Positions 1-6,407 are shown, numbered from the stretch's first letter. The stretch is DNA of 7,349 nucleotides from an uncultured Neomegalonema sp. (GCA_937958345.1 CALGNW010000295.1:1-7349); one strand, 5' to 3'. Notes: generated by a model from the sequence alone, not told the origin. Program-made: numbers and translations.

Positions 1-195
1 TTTCGCCCTGTTACGGGCCACGGCGTTTCCGACCTTTTTGGAGGCGGTAAATCCGACACGGATCGCATCCGAACTGTCGTTCCGACGGCGATCCTGAAGG
101 ATAAAACTGTTTGTAACAGCCTTGGCGGCCTTCGCTGCTGCGAGGAAATCGCGGCGATGTTGCAGACCGCCGAGCACGGGCTTTCCCGTACTCAC
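1..195 (-). CDS. rnpA: Ribonuclease P protein component (RnpA), C-terminus cut by window edge
   Basis: RnpA is the small basic protein subunit of RNase P. It binds the catalytic RNA and helps remove 5' leaders from tRNA precursors. The complement of 195 down to 1 is open for 65 codons. It holds the typical N-terminal region (LQHRRDFLAAAKAAK, residues 11-25) and the family signature GFTASKKVGNAVARNRAK at residues 48-65, including the RNR core. Family members are usually about 110-130 residues, so roughly the last half is missing. The chosen GTG lies 10 bp after the rpmH stop with only a weak AGAG upstream; a second GTG at 177, preceded by GGGAAAG, is an alternative start. It is probably cotranscribed with rpmH, as in most bacteria. 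Recognition is secure; the exact start is not. Confidence 0.93.
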   Translation of the reverse strand, partial: MSTGKPVLGGLQHRRDFLAAAKAAKAVTNSFILQDRRRNDSSDAIRVGFTASKKVGNAVARNRAK

Positions 196-205
196 GTCTC
201 TGTTA

Positions 206-340
206 TCAGGCGCTGAGCTTCGCACGTCCGCGCGCACGGCGTGCGTTCAGGATCTTACGTCCGTTCTTCGTCGCCATACGAGCGCGAAAGCCGTGGCGGT
301 TCTTGCGAACGCGGTTACTCGGTTGAAATGTGCGTTTCAC
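206..340 (-). CDS. rpmH: 50S ribosomal protein L34
   Basis: L34 is a small, very basic protein of the large ribosomal subunit. The complement of 340 down to 206 encodes 44 residues, the normal length for the family. It begins V(M)KRTFQPSNRVRKNRHGFR and ends in the usual Arg/Lys-rich tail (RARGRAKLSA). The start is GTG, supported by an AGAGGAG ribosome binding site at 349-355 with 8 nt spacing. It is followed after 10 bp by rnpA, the near-universal order. A sigma70-type promoter at 428-456 drives it. The gene is too short for many ORF callers and is mirrored by spurious plus-strand frames. Identification is essentially certain. Confidence 0.97.
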   Translation of the reverse strand: MKRTFQPSNRVRKNRHGFRARMATKNGRKILNARRARGRAKLSA

Positions 341-348
341 GGGGGCCG

Positions 349-355
349 CTCCTCT
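349..355 (-). promoter_or_regulatory. Ribosome binding site of rpmH
   Basis: The minus-strand sequence AGAGGAG lies 8 nt before the GTG at 340. It fixes this GTG as the rpmH start, since no other in-frame start lies close to it. Confidence 0.8.
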
Positions 356-362
356 TTTTTTG

Positions 363-375
363 GGGGATAAACCCC
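363..375 (-). other. Small hairpin in the rpmH leader
   Basis: GGGG (363-366) and CCCC (372-375) flank a 5 nt loop. In the rpmH transcript this would form a short GC stem about 8 nt upstream of the ribosome binding site. On the rpmH strand an A-run follows it instead of a T-run, so it does not look like an intrinsic terminator. Any role in leader structure is inference. Confidence 0.35.
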
Positions 376-427
376 TACAATTCTATACTTGGCACGCCCG
401 AGCCTTGCGGTAGAGCGAGAAGACGGG

Positions 428-456
428 CTTATAGGCGCAGCGTCTCGCCACGTCAA
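428..456 (-). promoter_or_regulatory. Sigma70-type promoter for rpmH-rnpA
   Basis: Reading leftward on the minus strand, a -35 box TTGACG (451-456) is separated by exactly 17 bp from a -10 box TATAAG (428-433). Both are close to consensus. Transcription should start near 421, giving an rpmH leader of about 80 nt. The strength of the match fits a highly expressed ribosomal gene. Confidence 0.8.
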
Positions 457-574
457 CGCTGCGAACGGTGATCTGTGCATCAAATTGTTTCACCGGATGC
501 CGGGTTTGTCACGACCGCTCAATCGCCCGTGATGTGGGTCTCTTTGGCCGGATAGATCGGCAATAACGGTGCTA

Positions 575-591
575 CTGCCAAACGATGGCAG
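575..591 (+). repeat. Inverted repeat next to the ribosome binding site of the membrane-protein gene
   Basis: CTGCCA (575-580) and TGGCAG (586-591) form a perfect 6 bp inverted repeat with a 5 nt loop (AACGA). Its right arm covers the first two bases of the AGGAAGGA ribosome binding site. It could be an mRNA hairpin that lowers translation or a small operator. It may also be chance. Confidence 0.4.
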
Positions 592-597
592 GAAGGA
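590..597 (+). promoter_or_regulatory. Ribosome binding site setting the start of the VTT membrane protein
   Basis: AGGAAGGA lies 8 nt before the ATG at 606. The in-frame upstream ATG at 585 has no comparable site and would itself precede this one. The start is therefore placed at 606 and not at 585. Confidence 0.7.
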
Positions 598-605
598 TTA
601 ACGGT

Positions 606-1379
606 ATGACGGAAGAAAAGAACATGGCCGATGCCACCGCACCTACGGTTACGGGAGACACCAAGAGCCTTTCCCGCTTTTTGCCACTCATCGTTCTCGG
701 GGCAGGCGCAATCGCCGGTTTCGTATTTTTGCGCGAATATTTGTCGTTCGACACTCTGAAAGAGAATCGCGAGGCGCTGTTGGCGTGGCGCGACCAGAAC
801 TACGTGCTGGCGGCGGCCACCTACATGCTCGGCTACGTCCTGATTGTTGCGTTCTCTATCCCAGGCGCGGCATTTATGACGCTTACGGGCGGCTTTCTCT
901 TCGGCCTGATCCCCGGCACGCTGCTGACGGTGTTCGGCGCGACAACCGGTGCAGCGTGTATTTTCCTCGCGGCAAAGACCAGCCTCGGCGCGTCGTTGAA
1001 ACAGCGGGCAGGCCCGTGGATGGATAAGTTCGAGAGGGGCTTTCAGGAAAACCAGATCAGCTTTCTGTTTTTGCTCCGGCTGGTTCCGGCTCTGCCCTTC
1101 TTTGTCGCGAATCTGCTGCCCGCGTTTTTCGGCGTAAAACTCTTCACCTACGTCTGGACGACGTTCCTCGGCATTCTTCCCGGCACGGCGGTTTACACAT
1201 CAATCGGCACGGGCTTGGGCGAAGTTTTCGCCAAGGGTGAAGAATTGTCGCTGAACGTCTTTTCCGATCCGGCTGTCTGGGGCCCGTTCGCCGGTCTGAC
1301 CGTCCTCGCAATCCTGCCGATCATCATAAAGAAACTGCGCGGCAAGTCCGCACTCGACGGAGACGATGCAAATGTCTGA
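606..1379 (+). CDS. TVP38/TMEM64 (VTT-domain, DedA-superfamily) membrane protein
   Basis: This is a predicted inner-membrane protein of 257 residues. Hydrophobic segments lie at about 25-43, 66-86, 89-124 (Gly/Pro-rich, possibly re-entrant), 151-174, 180-205 and 224-243. VTT-family features are the TGGFLFG stretch (94-100), the RLVPALPF motif (158-165) and the GxxPGT motif (189-194). DedA/VTT proteins are linked to lipid scrambling, proton-dependent transport and envelope homeostasis; the substrate here cannot be read from sequence. The start at 606 is preferred over 585 on ribosome binding site grounds, and ATG 624 is another candidate. The gene overlaps the flavoprotein gene by 8 bp. VTT proteins are often found beside, or fused to, mercuric-reductase-like flavoproteins, which supports a joint role. 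Family assignment is firm; function is open. Confidence 0.9.
   Translation: MTEEKNMADATAPTVTGDTKSLSRFLPLIVLGAGAIAGFVFLREYLSFDTLKENREALLAWRDQNYVLAAATYMLGYVLIVAFSIPGAAFMTLTGGFLFGLIPGTLLTVFGATTGAACIFLAAKTSLGASLKQRAGPWMDKFERGFQENQISFLFLLRLVPALPFFVANLLPAFFGVKLFTYVWTTFLGILPGTAVYTSIGTGLGEVFAKGEELSLNVFSDPAVWGPFAGLTVLAILPIIIKKLRGKSALDGDDANV
1359..1363 (+). promoter_or_regulatory. Ribosome binding site setting the flavoprotein start
   Basis: GGAGA lies 8 nt before the ATG at 1372 but only 2 nt before the upstream in-frame ATG at 1366. Spacing favours 1372. The site sits inside the end of the preceding gene, which fits translational coupling. Confidence 0.6.
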
Positions 1380-2790
1380 GAAATTGAAAGTCGATCTGTG
1401 CGTCATCGGCGCAGGCTCGGGCGGGTTGTCGGTTGCTGCGGGCGCGGTCCAGATGGGCGCTTCGGTTGCCCTGATCGAAAAGGGCGAGATGGGCGGCGAC
1501 TGCCTCAACTACGGCTGTGTTCCGTCAAAGGCTCTGCTTGCCGCCGCCAAGGCCGCGCATGCCCATCGGTCCGGCGCAAAGTTCGGTGTTGCGGCAGATG
1601 AGCCGACTGTCGATTTCGCCGCCGTGAACGCGCATGTCAAAGACGTCATCGCCGGAATCGCTCCCCATGACAGTCAGGAACGGTTCGAGGGGCTGGGCTG
1701 CACGGTCATTCGCGACGCCGCGCGCTTTACCGGCCCGACAACCGTCGAGGCGGGGGGGTACAGTATCGAGGCGCGCCGCGTCATCATCTCAACCGGCTCG
1801 TCACCCTTCGTGCCGCCGATTGACGGGCTGGACAGCACGCCGTATTTCACCAACGAGAATATCTTCGACAACACCGAGTTGCCCGAACGCCTCATCGTCG
1901 TCGGCGGCGGTCCCATCGGCATGGAGATGGCTCAGGCGCACCGTCGCCTCGGCTCCGAAGTTGTTGTGTTGGAGGGCGCAAAGGCGCTCGGCAAAGACGA
2001 CCCCGAAGTGACCGCGATAGCGCTCGACAATCTGCGTGCCGAGGGGCTGGACATTCGCGAGGGCGCGATGGCCGAGCGGGTGTCGAATGACGGCGGCAAA
2101 GTACAGGTCCATCTGGCAGGCGGAGAGGTTGTCGAGGGCACGCATCTTCTGATGGCAGTCGGGCGAAAGCCGAATATCGACGGGCTTGATCTGGAAAAGG
2201 CGGGCATCGAATATTCGCGTCGCGGAATTAATGTCGGTGCAAACCTCAAGACCTCGAACAAAAAGGTCTACGCCATCGGTGATGTCACCGGCGGCCTGCA
2301 ATTCACCCATGTTGCCGGTTATCACGCGGGCGTCGTCATCCGCAGTGCCTTGTTCCGCATGTTTTGGGCCAAGGCCGGCACAGATCACATTCCGTGGGTA
2401 ACGTATGTCGACCCCGAGATCGCTCATGTCGGTTTAACCGAGGCAGACGCGAAAAAGAAATTCGGAATGGGAGTCTCCGTTCTGCGTTTCGAGGCGAACG
2501 AGACAGACCGCGCCCGCGCCGAGCGCACGGGCAGGGGATTGATCAAGGTTGTCCTGAAGGGCTCGAAAATTGTCGGCGCCTCCATCGTCGGTAAGGGTGC
2601 GGGCGAAATGATCCACCTCTGGGCCTTTGCGATAGCCAACAAGCAAAAAATCGGTGCAATGGCCGGCTATGTCGCGCCGTACCCGACATTGGGCGAGGCG
2701 AGCAAGCGCGTAGCGGGCAGCTATTATACGCCGAAACTATTCAGCGACCGGACGCGTAAAATCGTCGGATTCCTCTCAAAATTCGGCTGA
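1372..2790 (+). CDS. Mercuric-reductase-like FAD-dependent pyridine nucleotide-disulfide oxidoreductase
   Basis: This predicted soluble flavoenzyme of 472 residues belongs to the family of dihydrolipoamide dehydrogenase, glutathione reductase and MerA. Visible parts are the FAD motif GAGSGG (13-18) with Glu36, the redox-active CLNYGC pair (Cys44/Cys49), the NAD(P) motif GGGPIG (178-183), the second FAD motif AIGD (301-304) and a C-terminal dimerisation domain (about 340-460). Glu201 ends the second strand of the NAD site, which suggests NADH over NADPH. It lacks the N-terminal heavy-metal domain and the C-terminal Cys-Cys of true MerA, so mercury reduction is unlikely. The family's usual His-Pro-Thr-x-x-Glu motif reads YPTLGE (437-442), with Tyr in place of the catalytic His, as in MerA-like enzymes. 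The physiological substrate is unknown. The start at 1372 gives an ATGTCTGA overlap with the VTT gene. Confidence 0.92.
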   Translation: MSEKLKVDLCVIGAGSGGLSVAAGAVQMGASVALIEKGEMGGDCLNYGCVPSKALLAAAKAAHAHRSGAKFGVAADEPTVDFAAVNAHVKDVIAGIAPHDSQERFEGLGCTVIRDAARFTGPTTVEAGGYSIEARRVIISTGSSPFVPPIDGLDSTPYFTNENIFDNTELPERLIVVGGGPIGMEMAQAHRRLGSEVVVLEGAKALGKDDPEVTAIALDNLRAEGLDIREGAMAERVSNDGGKVQVHLAGGEVVEGTHLLMAVGRKPNIDGLDLEKAGIEYSRRGINVGANLKTSNKKVYAIGDVTGGLQFTHVAGYHAGVVIRSALFRMFWAKAGTDHIPWVTYVDPEIAHVGLTEADAKKKFGMGVSVLRFEANETDRARAERTGRGLIKVVLKGSKIVGASIVGKGAGEMIHLWAFAIANKQKIGAMAGYVAPYPTLGEASKRVAGSYYTPKLFSDRTRKIVGFLSKFG

Positions 2791-2813
2791 ACAGCCAGAA
2801 AGGCAAAAGCAGC

Positions 2814-4214
2814 GTGCAGATTTTGCGGAGCCTCTCGGGACGCCTACTGTTTCTGACGGTGGTTTTTGTGATGTTGGCCGAGGTGCTGATTTTCGCACCG
2901 TCGCTCGCGCGGTTTCGTGTCGATTACCTGCGTGAGCGTCTGGCGGCTGCGAACATCGTATCGTTGGCATTGCTCGACAGTGACCGTCCGATCGCCAAGG
3001 ATAACGAGATGGCGCTTTTGAAAAGTGCCGAGGTGCGATCGATTGCGCTACAGCGGGGCGGCGCACGCCTTCCGGTGCTTCGCGGAAATTGGGCCGAGCC
3101 GGTGAACCGGACGTTTGATCTGGACGAAAGCTCGATCCTCGGTGATGTGTGGGAGGGCTTTGCCGTCCTCTTCCGCAATGATCCGACCCGCGTGATCCGC
3201 GTTATGGGCTCGCCGGTCGAATCGCGAAATCCGATGGGCGACAAGGTCGAGATAACCTTACGCGAACAGCAGCTTTGCGAAGCGATGATGGCGTTCGGTC
3301 TGCGTATTCTTGCGGTGTCGCTGATTATCTCATTGCTCACGGCTGGTCTGGTTTTCCTCAGCCTCAACCGCTGGCTGGTGCGCCCCATCCGCAAACTGAC
3401 GACCAACATGATCGAATTCCGGCAAGCGCCGGAGGCGGCCATGATCATTTCACCGGACCGGGGGCGCGATGAAATCTCCGAGGCACAGGTCGAACTTGCA
3501 GCGATGCAAACAGAACTGCGTACTTCGCTGAAACAAAAAACGCGGCTGGCAGGGCTGGGCGAGGCGGTTGCAAAGATCAACCACGACCTGCGGAACATCC
3601 TCGCTGCGGCTCAGATTCTCACCGACAGACTGGAATCAAGCGCCGACCCGATGGTTGCCAAGGTCGCCCCGAAACTGCTGCGCTCTCTGGATCGTGCAAC
3701 GGCCCTTTGCGGGCGTACATTGGAATTTGGCCGCGCCGAAGAACTGGAACCCGAACGGCGGCGCGTTATGCTACCGGCATTTCTCGGCGAGGTTCGTGAC
3801 CAGCTTTTGCTCGCGCATCCGGACTCGATCCAGATTGAAGTAGACGCCCCCGATGACGCCTTCGCCGAGGCGGACCCCGATCAGCTTTACCGGATCATTT
3901 ACAACCTTGCCCGCAACGCCGCGCAGGCATTGGAAGTCACGGGCGAGGGCGGTACAATCTCGATCATCGCCCGCAGGCTTACAAGCGGTGCGGAAATCGA
4001 TGTTGTTGACGACGGTCCGGGGATGCCAATGGTCGCGCGTGAAAATCTGTTCAAGGCTTTCAAGGGAGGCGTGCGCAAGGGCGGCAGCGGCCTTGGCCTT
4101 GCCATCGCGCAAGAACTCGCACGCGGTCACGGCGGCGAGGTAAACCTGATCGACAGCACGACCGATGGCACCTGTTTCCGCGTTGTTATCCCCGACACGG
4201 GCAACGCTGTATGA
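2814..4214 (+). CDS. Membrane sensor histidine kinase with HAMP domain, no adjacent response regulator
   Basis: This 466-residue protein has the layout of a transmembrane two-component sensor. The first membrane segment is at about 11-29, a likely periplasmic domain at 31-155, the second membrane segment at about 160-185 and a HAMP linker at about 186-240. The dimerisation/phosphoacceptor region centres on His257 in INHDLRN. The ATP-binding domain carries the N box (Asn364/Asn368 in YNLARNAA), the G1 box DDGPG (399-403) and the G2 box GGSGLGLA (423-430). All catalytic motifs look intact. The periplasmic domain matches no sensor fold I recognise, so the signal is unknown. The start is GTG with AAAGG upstream, 23 bp after the flavoprotein stop. 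No response regulator lies in the window, so its partner must be elsewhere. Its place in the operon suggests it senses something related to the VTT/flavoprotein pair, which is inference. Confidence 0.92.
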   Translation: MQILRSLSGRLLFLTVVFVMLAEVLIFAPSLARFRVDYLRERLAAANIVSLALLDSDRPIAKDNEMALLKSAEVRSIALQRGGARLPVLRGNWAEPVNRTFDLDESSILGDVWEGFAVLFRNDPTRVIRVMGSPVESRNPMGDKVEITLREQQLCEAMMAFGLRILAVSLIISLLTAGLVFLSLNRWLVRPIRKLTTNMIEFRQAPEAAMIISPDRGRDEISEAQVELAAMQTELRTSLKQKTRLAGLGEAVAKINHDLRNILAAAQILTDRLESSADPMVAKVAPKLLRSLDRATALCGRTLEFGRAEELEPERRRVMLPAFLGEVRDQLLLAHPDSIQIEVDAPDDAFAEADPDQLYRIIYNLARNAAQALEVTGEGGTISIIARRLTSGAEIDVVDDGPGMPMVARENLFKAFKGGVRKGGSGLGLAIAQELARGHGGEVNLIDSTTDGTCFRVVIPDTGNAV

Positions 4215-5218
4215 GCGCGCGCAGCGGCTCGCGCAACGCTCTCACCGATGTCGCGGGCATCAGGGTCGGCAATGCCGAGGATACCGCTGCCCGCTCGGGC
4301 GTAACCGTTATCGCCTTTGATCAGGCAATGCGTTGTGCTGCCGATGTTCGGGGCGGGGGACCCGCAACGCGCGAAACAAATGCCGTCGGGCCTGACGCGA
4401 CACTGGGTATCGCGCACGCGCTCACGCTTTCGGGTGGATCGGTTTTCGGATTGGCTGCAGCGGACGAGGTGGCAACCGTCCTGTCCGCGCGCGGCGAGGG
4501 CTTTTTGCCCGTTGCCGGCACGCCGCCGGTTCCGATCATACCGGCGGCCTCGCTTTACGACCTCGGCAATGGCGGCGACAAGGCATGGGATGAACGTCCG
4601 CCTTACCGCGATCTGGCCCGCGAGGCATTGCTAAACCTGTCCGAACATATTTCCTGCGGTTCGCACGGCGCGGGCTACGGCGCAACGGCGGGCGCATGGC
4701 TCGGCGGGTTGGGAACAGCGTCTCTGGTGACGGGCGAGGGCGAGGTCGTCTCGGCATTGATCGCGGTCAACTCGATCGGCTCGGCTGTCATGCCGGATGG
4801 CCGCGCCTTTTGGTCGTGGCCTTTTGAAATCGGCGATGAATTCGGCGGCCTCAGTCCGGATCCGAAGATGCGAACATGTGCGCCGTTACCGGATGATAGA
4901 AAGGGCGCTCTCAGGCCGGGACAGGCGACCTGCATCGGCGTCGTTGCCTGTTCCACAGCGCTGGACCGTGCATCGCTTGCCCGCGTCGCGATCATGGCAC
5001 AGGACGGCCTAGCCCGCGCAATCCGGCCCAGCCACGCACCATTCGACGGCGATACGCTTTTTGCACTTTGCCCTGACGAGGTTGCCACAGCATCGCCCGA
5101 AGATGTTATGCGGATCGGCTCGGCGGCTGCGGATTGTATCTCGCGCGCCGTCGCACGGGGCGTTTGGGAAGCAACAGCGGCCACCGAAACAGCCGCCGCC
5201 TATCGCAATACCCGCTAG
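4211..5218 (+). CDS. P1 family (S58, DmpA/NylC-type) N-terminal-nucleophile hydrolase or peptidase
   Basis: This 335-residue protein belongs to the self-cleaving P1 family, which includes DmpA, beta-aminopeptidases and the nylon-oligomer hydrolase NylC. Family marks are NALTDVAGIRVGNAED (9-24), RGGGPATRETN (47-57), LSGGSVFGLAAADEV (73-87), AVNSIGS (185-191) and FDGDTLFAL (278-286). The likely nucleophile after autocleavage is Thr240 in ATCIGVVA. Asn187, Asp279 and Asp281 correspond to NylC active-site residues, and the 39 and 41 residue spacing from Thr240 agrees with NylC as I remember it. Two usual residues differ: Ala239 replaces the common Asn before the nucleophile, and Leu164 (LGGLGTAS) stands where relatives usually have Lys. 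There is no signal peptide, so it is probably cytoplasmic. The ATG overlaps the kinase stop as ATGA. Members have aminopeptidase, amidase or esterase activity; the substrate here is unknown. Confidence 0.9.
   Translation: MSARSGSRNALTDVAGIRVGNAEDTAARSGVTVIAFDQAMRCAADVRGGGPATRETNAVGPDATLGIAHALTLSGGSVFGLAAADEVATVLSARGEGFLPVAGTPPVPIIPAASLYDLGNGGDKAWDERPPYRDLAREALLNLSEHISCGSHGAGYGATAGAWLGGLGTASLVTGEGEVVSALIAVNSIGSAVMPDGRAFWSWPFEIGDEFGGLSPDPKMRTCAPLPDDRKGALRPGQATCIGVVACSTALDRASLARVAIMAQDGLARAIRPSHAPFDGDTLFALCPDEVATASPEDVMRIGSAAADCISRAVARGVWEATAATETAAAYRNTR
5215..5218. other. Tail-to-tail gene overlap sharing one CTAG palindrome
   Basis: The plus-strand gene stops with TAG at 5216-5218, and the minus-strand gene stops with TAG read from 5217-5215. 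Both stop codons come from the same CTAG. No intergenic space remains for an ordinary terminator between the converging genes, so each transcript must end inside the other's coding region. Confidence 0.95.
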
Positions 5219-6393
5219 GCTTCGACCGTCTCCACCGCGATGTGCCCCTCCAGCATCCGGTGGACCGGACACTTGTCCGCAATCTCGATCAGGCGGGTTC
5301 GTTGTTCGTCGCTCAGTGACGGATCGAGTACGATTTCACGGCGGAAGGTCGTATTGTGCCGGTCGGTCTGGGACCATGTGACATCGACCCGCGCCCCGTC
5401 CATTTCCCACTTTTTCCGGTTCGCATACATACGCATTGTCATTGTGGTGCAGGCGGCCAATCCCGCCGCGACCAATTCAAACGGCCCAAACCCCAGATCG
5501 GTCCCGCCCATCTGTTTCGGCTCATCCGCAAACACAAGCCGGTCACGCGCAGCGAGCACACGATTAAGGTATCCGGTCGGATCACGTTCGAACGCGCGGA
5601 CACCTTCCTCGGGTTCGGGCAGGCTGACCTTAGGCAGATCGAGGTATCGCGCCGACCAGTCCGCAATCATCGTGGCCGCAAAATCCGCGTCCTCGCCGCG
5701 CGTCAGCAGGTGGTCGGCCTCGTCCAGTCCGACAAAACTTTTCGGGTGTTTCGCTCCGACGAACAAACGGCTCGCATTCTCGACGCCGACGGTCGCGTCC
5801 CGCGGTGCGTGCATCACCAACAACGCGGCGTTCAGCTTCGGCAGAATTTCATCCAGCCGCGTTGCCTCAATGTCGTCGATGAACTGCTTTTTAATCGTGA
5901 ATCTGCGTCCCGCAAGGTTCACCTCCGCCTCGCCGCGTTCGGATATTTCCGACAGCGCCCCGCCGAAATTATGTGCGACATGGGCTGGGTCTGCCGGCGC
6001 ACCGATGGTCGCGACCGCTTTTACCGTCGCCAGTTTCGCCGCCGCCGCCAGCACCGCCGCCCCGCCAAGCGAATGCCCCACCAACAGCGACGGCGCTGCA
6101 AGGCGTTCCTCCAGTGTCTTCGCGGCAGACAGCAGGTCTTCGACATTCGACGTAAAGTTCGAATTCGCAAACTCGCCCTGTGAATGGCCTAGACCGGTGA
6201 AATCAAAACGCAGCACCGCCACGCCGCGCCCCGCCAGTCTTTGCGCGATCCGTCGCGATGCCAGAAAATCCTTCGAACACGTGAAGCAATGCGCAAAAAT
6301 CGCGACGGCCAACGGCTCCTCTACCGGTCGGTCAAGCCGCCCCGCGAGCGTACTGCCGTCGTGGCCTTGAAATTCGAATTTCTCGCTGCGCAT
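5215..6393 (-). CDS. Bifunctional alpha/beta hydrolase and OsmC-family fusion protein
   Basis: This 392-residue protein joins two domains. Residues 1 to about 255 are an alpha/beta hydrolase with the nucleophile elbow GHSLG (Ser108), probable acid Asp199 (HAPRDA) and probable His228 (DEADHL). Residues about 265-390 are an OsmC/Ohr-type domain with the two conserved cysteines, Cys315 (LAACTTMTM) and Cys375 (DKCPVHR), which in OsmC and Ohr reduce organic hydroperoxides. This fusion is a known architecture. The hydrolase may release acids or peroxides from esters that the OsmC part then handles, but its substrate is unknown. The start at 6393 is chosen over 6435 because AAAGGAG lies 7 nt upstream of it. 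It follows the M24 gene by 98 bp on the same strand, so it may be cotranscribed or use its own weak promoter. There is no signal peptide; it is likely cytoplasmic. Confidence 0.93.
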   Translation of the reverse strand: MRSEKFEFQGHDGSTLAGRLDRPVEEPLAVAIFAHCFTCSKDFLASRRIAQRLAGRGVAVLRFDFTGLGHSQGEFANSNFTSNVEDLLSAAKTLEERLAAPSLLVGHSLGGAAVLAAAAKLATVKAVATIGAPADPAHVAHNFGGALSEISERGEAEVNLAGRRFTIKKQFIDDIEATRLDEILPKLNAALLVMHAPRDATVGVENASRLFVGAKHPKSFVGLDEADHLLTRGEDADFAATMIADWSARYLDLPKVSLPEPEEGVRAFERDPTGYLNRVLAARDRLVFADEPKQMGGTDLGFGPFELVAAGLAACTTMTMRMYANRKKWEMDGARVDVTWSQTDRHNTTFRREIVLDPSLSDEQRTRLIEIADKCPVHRMLEGHIAVETVEA

Positions 6394-6400
6394 TTTTTGT

Positions 6401-6407
6401 CTCCTTT
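6401..6407 (-). promoter_or_regulatory. Ribosome binding site setting the hydrolase-OsmC start
   Basis: The minus-strand sequence AAAGGAG is 7 nt upstream of the ATG at 6393. It is a near-perfect site. It makes the longer reading from 6435 unlikely, since that would place this site inside the coding sequence. Confidence 0.85.

Larger units (their letters stand above)
457..605. other. Divergent intergenic region without a recognised gene
   Basis: This stretch separates the rpmH promoter from the first gene of the rightward operon. I see no coding sequence, no RNA gene and no intrinsic terminator here. The rightward operon must have its promoter in this stretch or overlapping the rpmH promoter, but no -35/-10 pair close to consensus was found on the plus strand. 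That is compatible with an alternative sigma factor or an activator-dependent promoter. The only clear structures are the inverted repeat at 575-591 and the ribosome binding site at 590-597. Confidence 0.6.

Noticed and set aside
360..372. DnaA box and replication origin near rpmH
   Set aside because: The minus-strand TTATCCCCC differs from the DnaA box at two important positions. There is no cluster of boxes or AT-rich unwinding region, and dnaA is not in the window.
363..375. Intrinsic terminator from the GGGG/CCCC hairpin near a T-run
   Set aside because: On the plus strand the T-run precedes the hairpin, and on the minus strand an A-run follows it. Neither orientation gives a stem followed by T's.
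122..471. Two plus-strand open frames (82 and 76 codons) across the left end
   Set aside because: They overlap rpmH, rnpA and the rpmH promoter on the opposite strand and have no protein-like features.
1801..2427. Minus-strand open frame (208 codons) opposite the flavoprotein gene
   Set aside because: It mirrors conserved NAD- and FAD-binding segments of the real gene and has no domain of its own or supported start.
1372..2790. Mercury resistance (mer) operon
   Set aside because: The reductase lacks the heavy-metal domain and the terminal Cys pair, and no merR, merT or merP is present.
2924..3598. Minus-strand open frame (224 codons) opposite the histidine kinase gene
   Set aside because: It is a Ser/Arg-rich translation with no motif, explained by codon bias of the kinase gene.
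5240..6370. Long plus-strand open frame (376 codons) opposite the hydrolase-OsmC gene, and a second one at 5356-6183
   Set aside because: Both lie antisense to a gene with clear catalytic motifs. Their translations are rich in Ser, Arg and Pro without any recognisable domain, which is typical of frames kept open by GC-rich codon bias.
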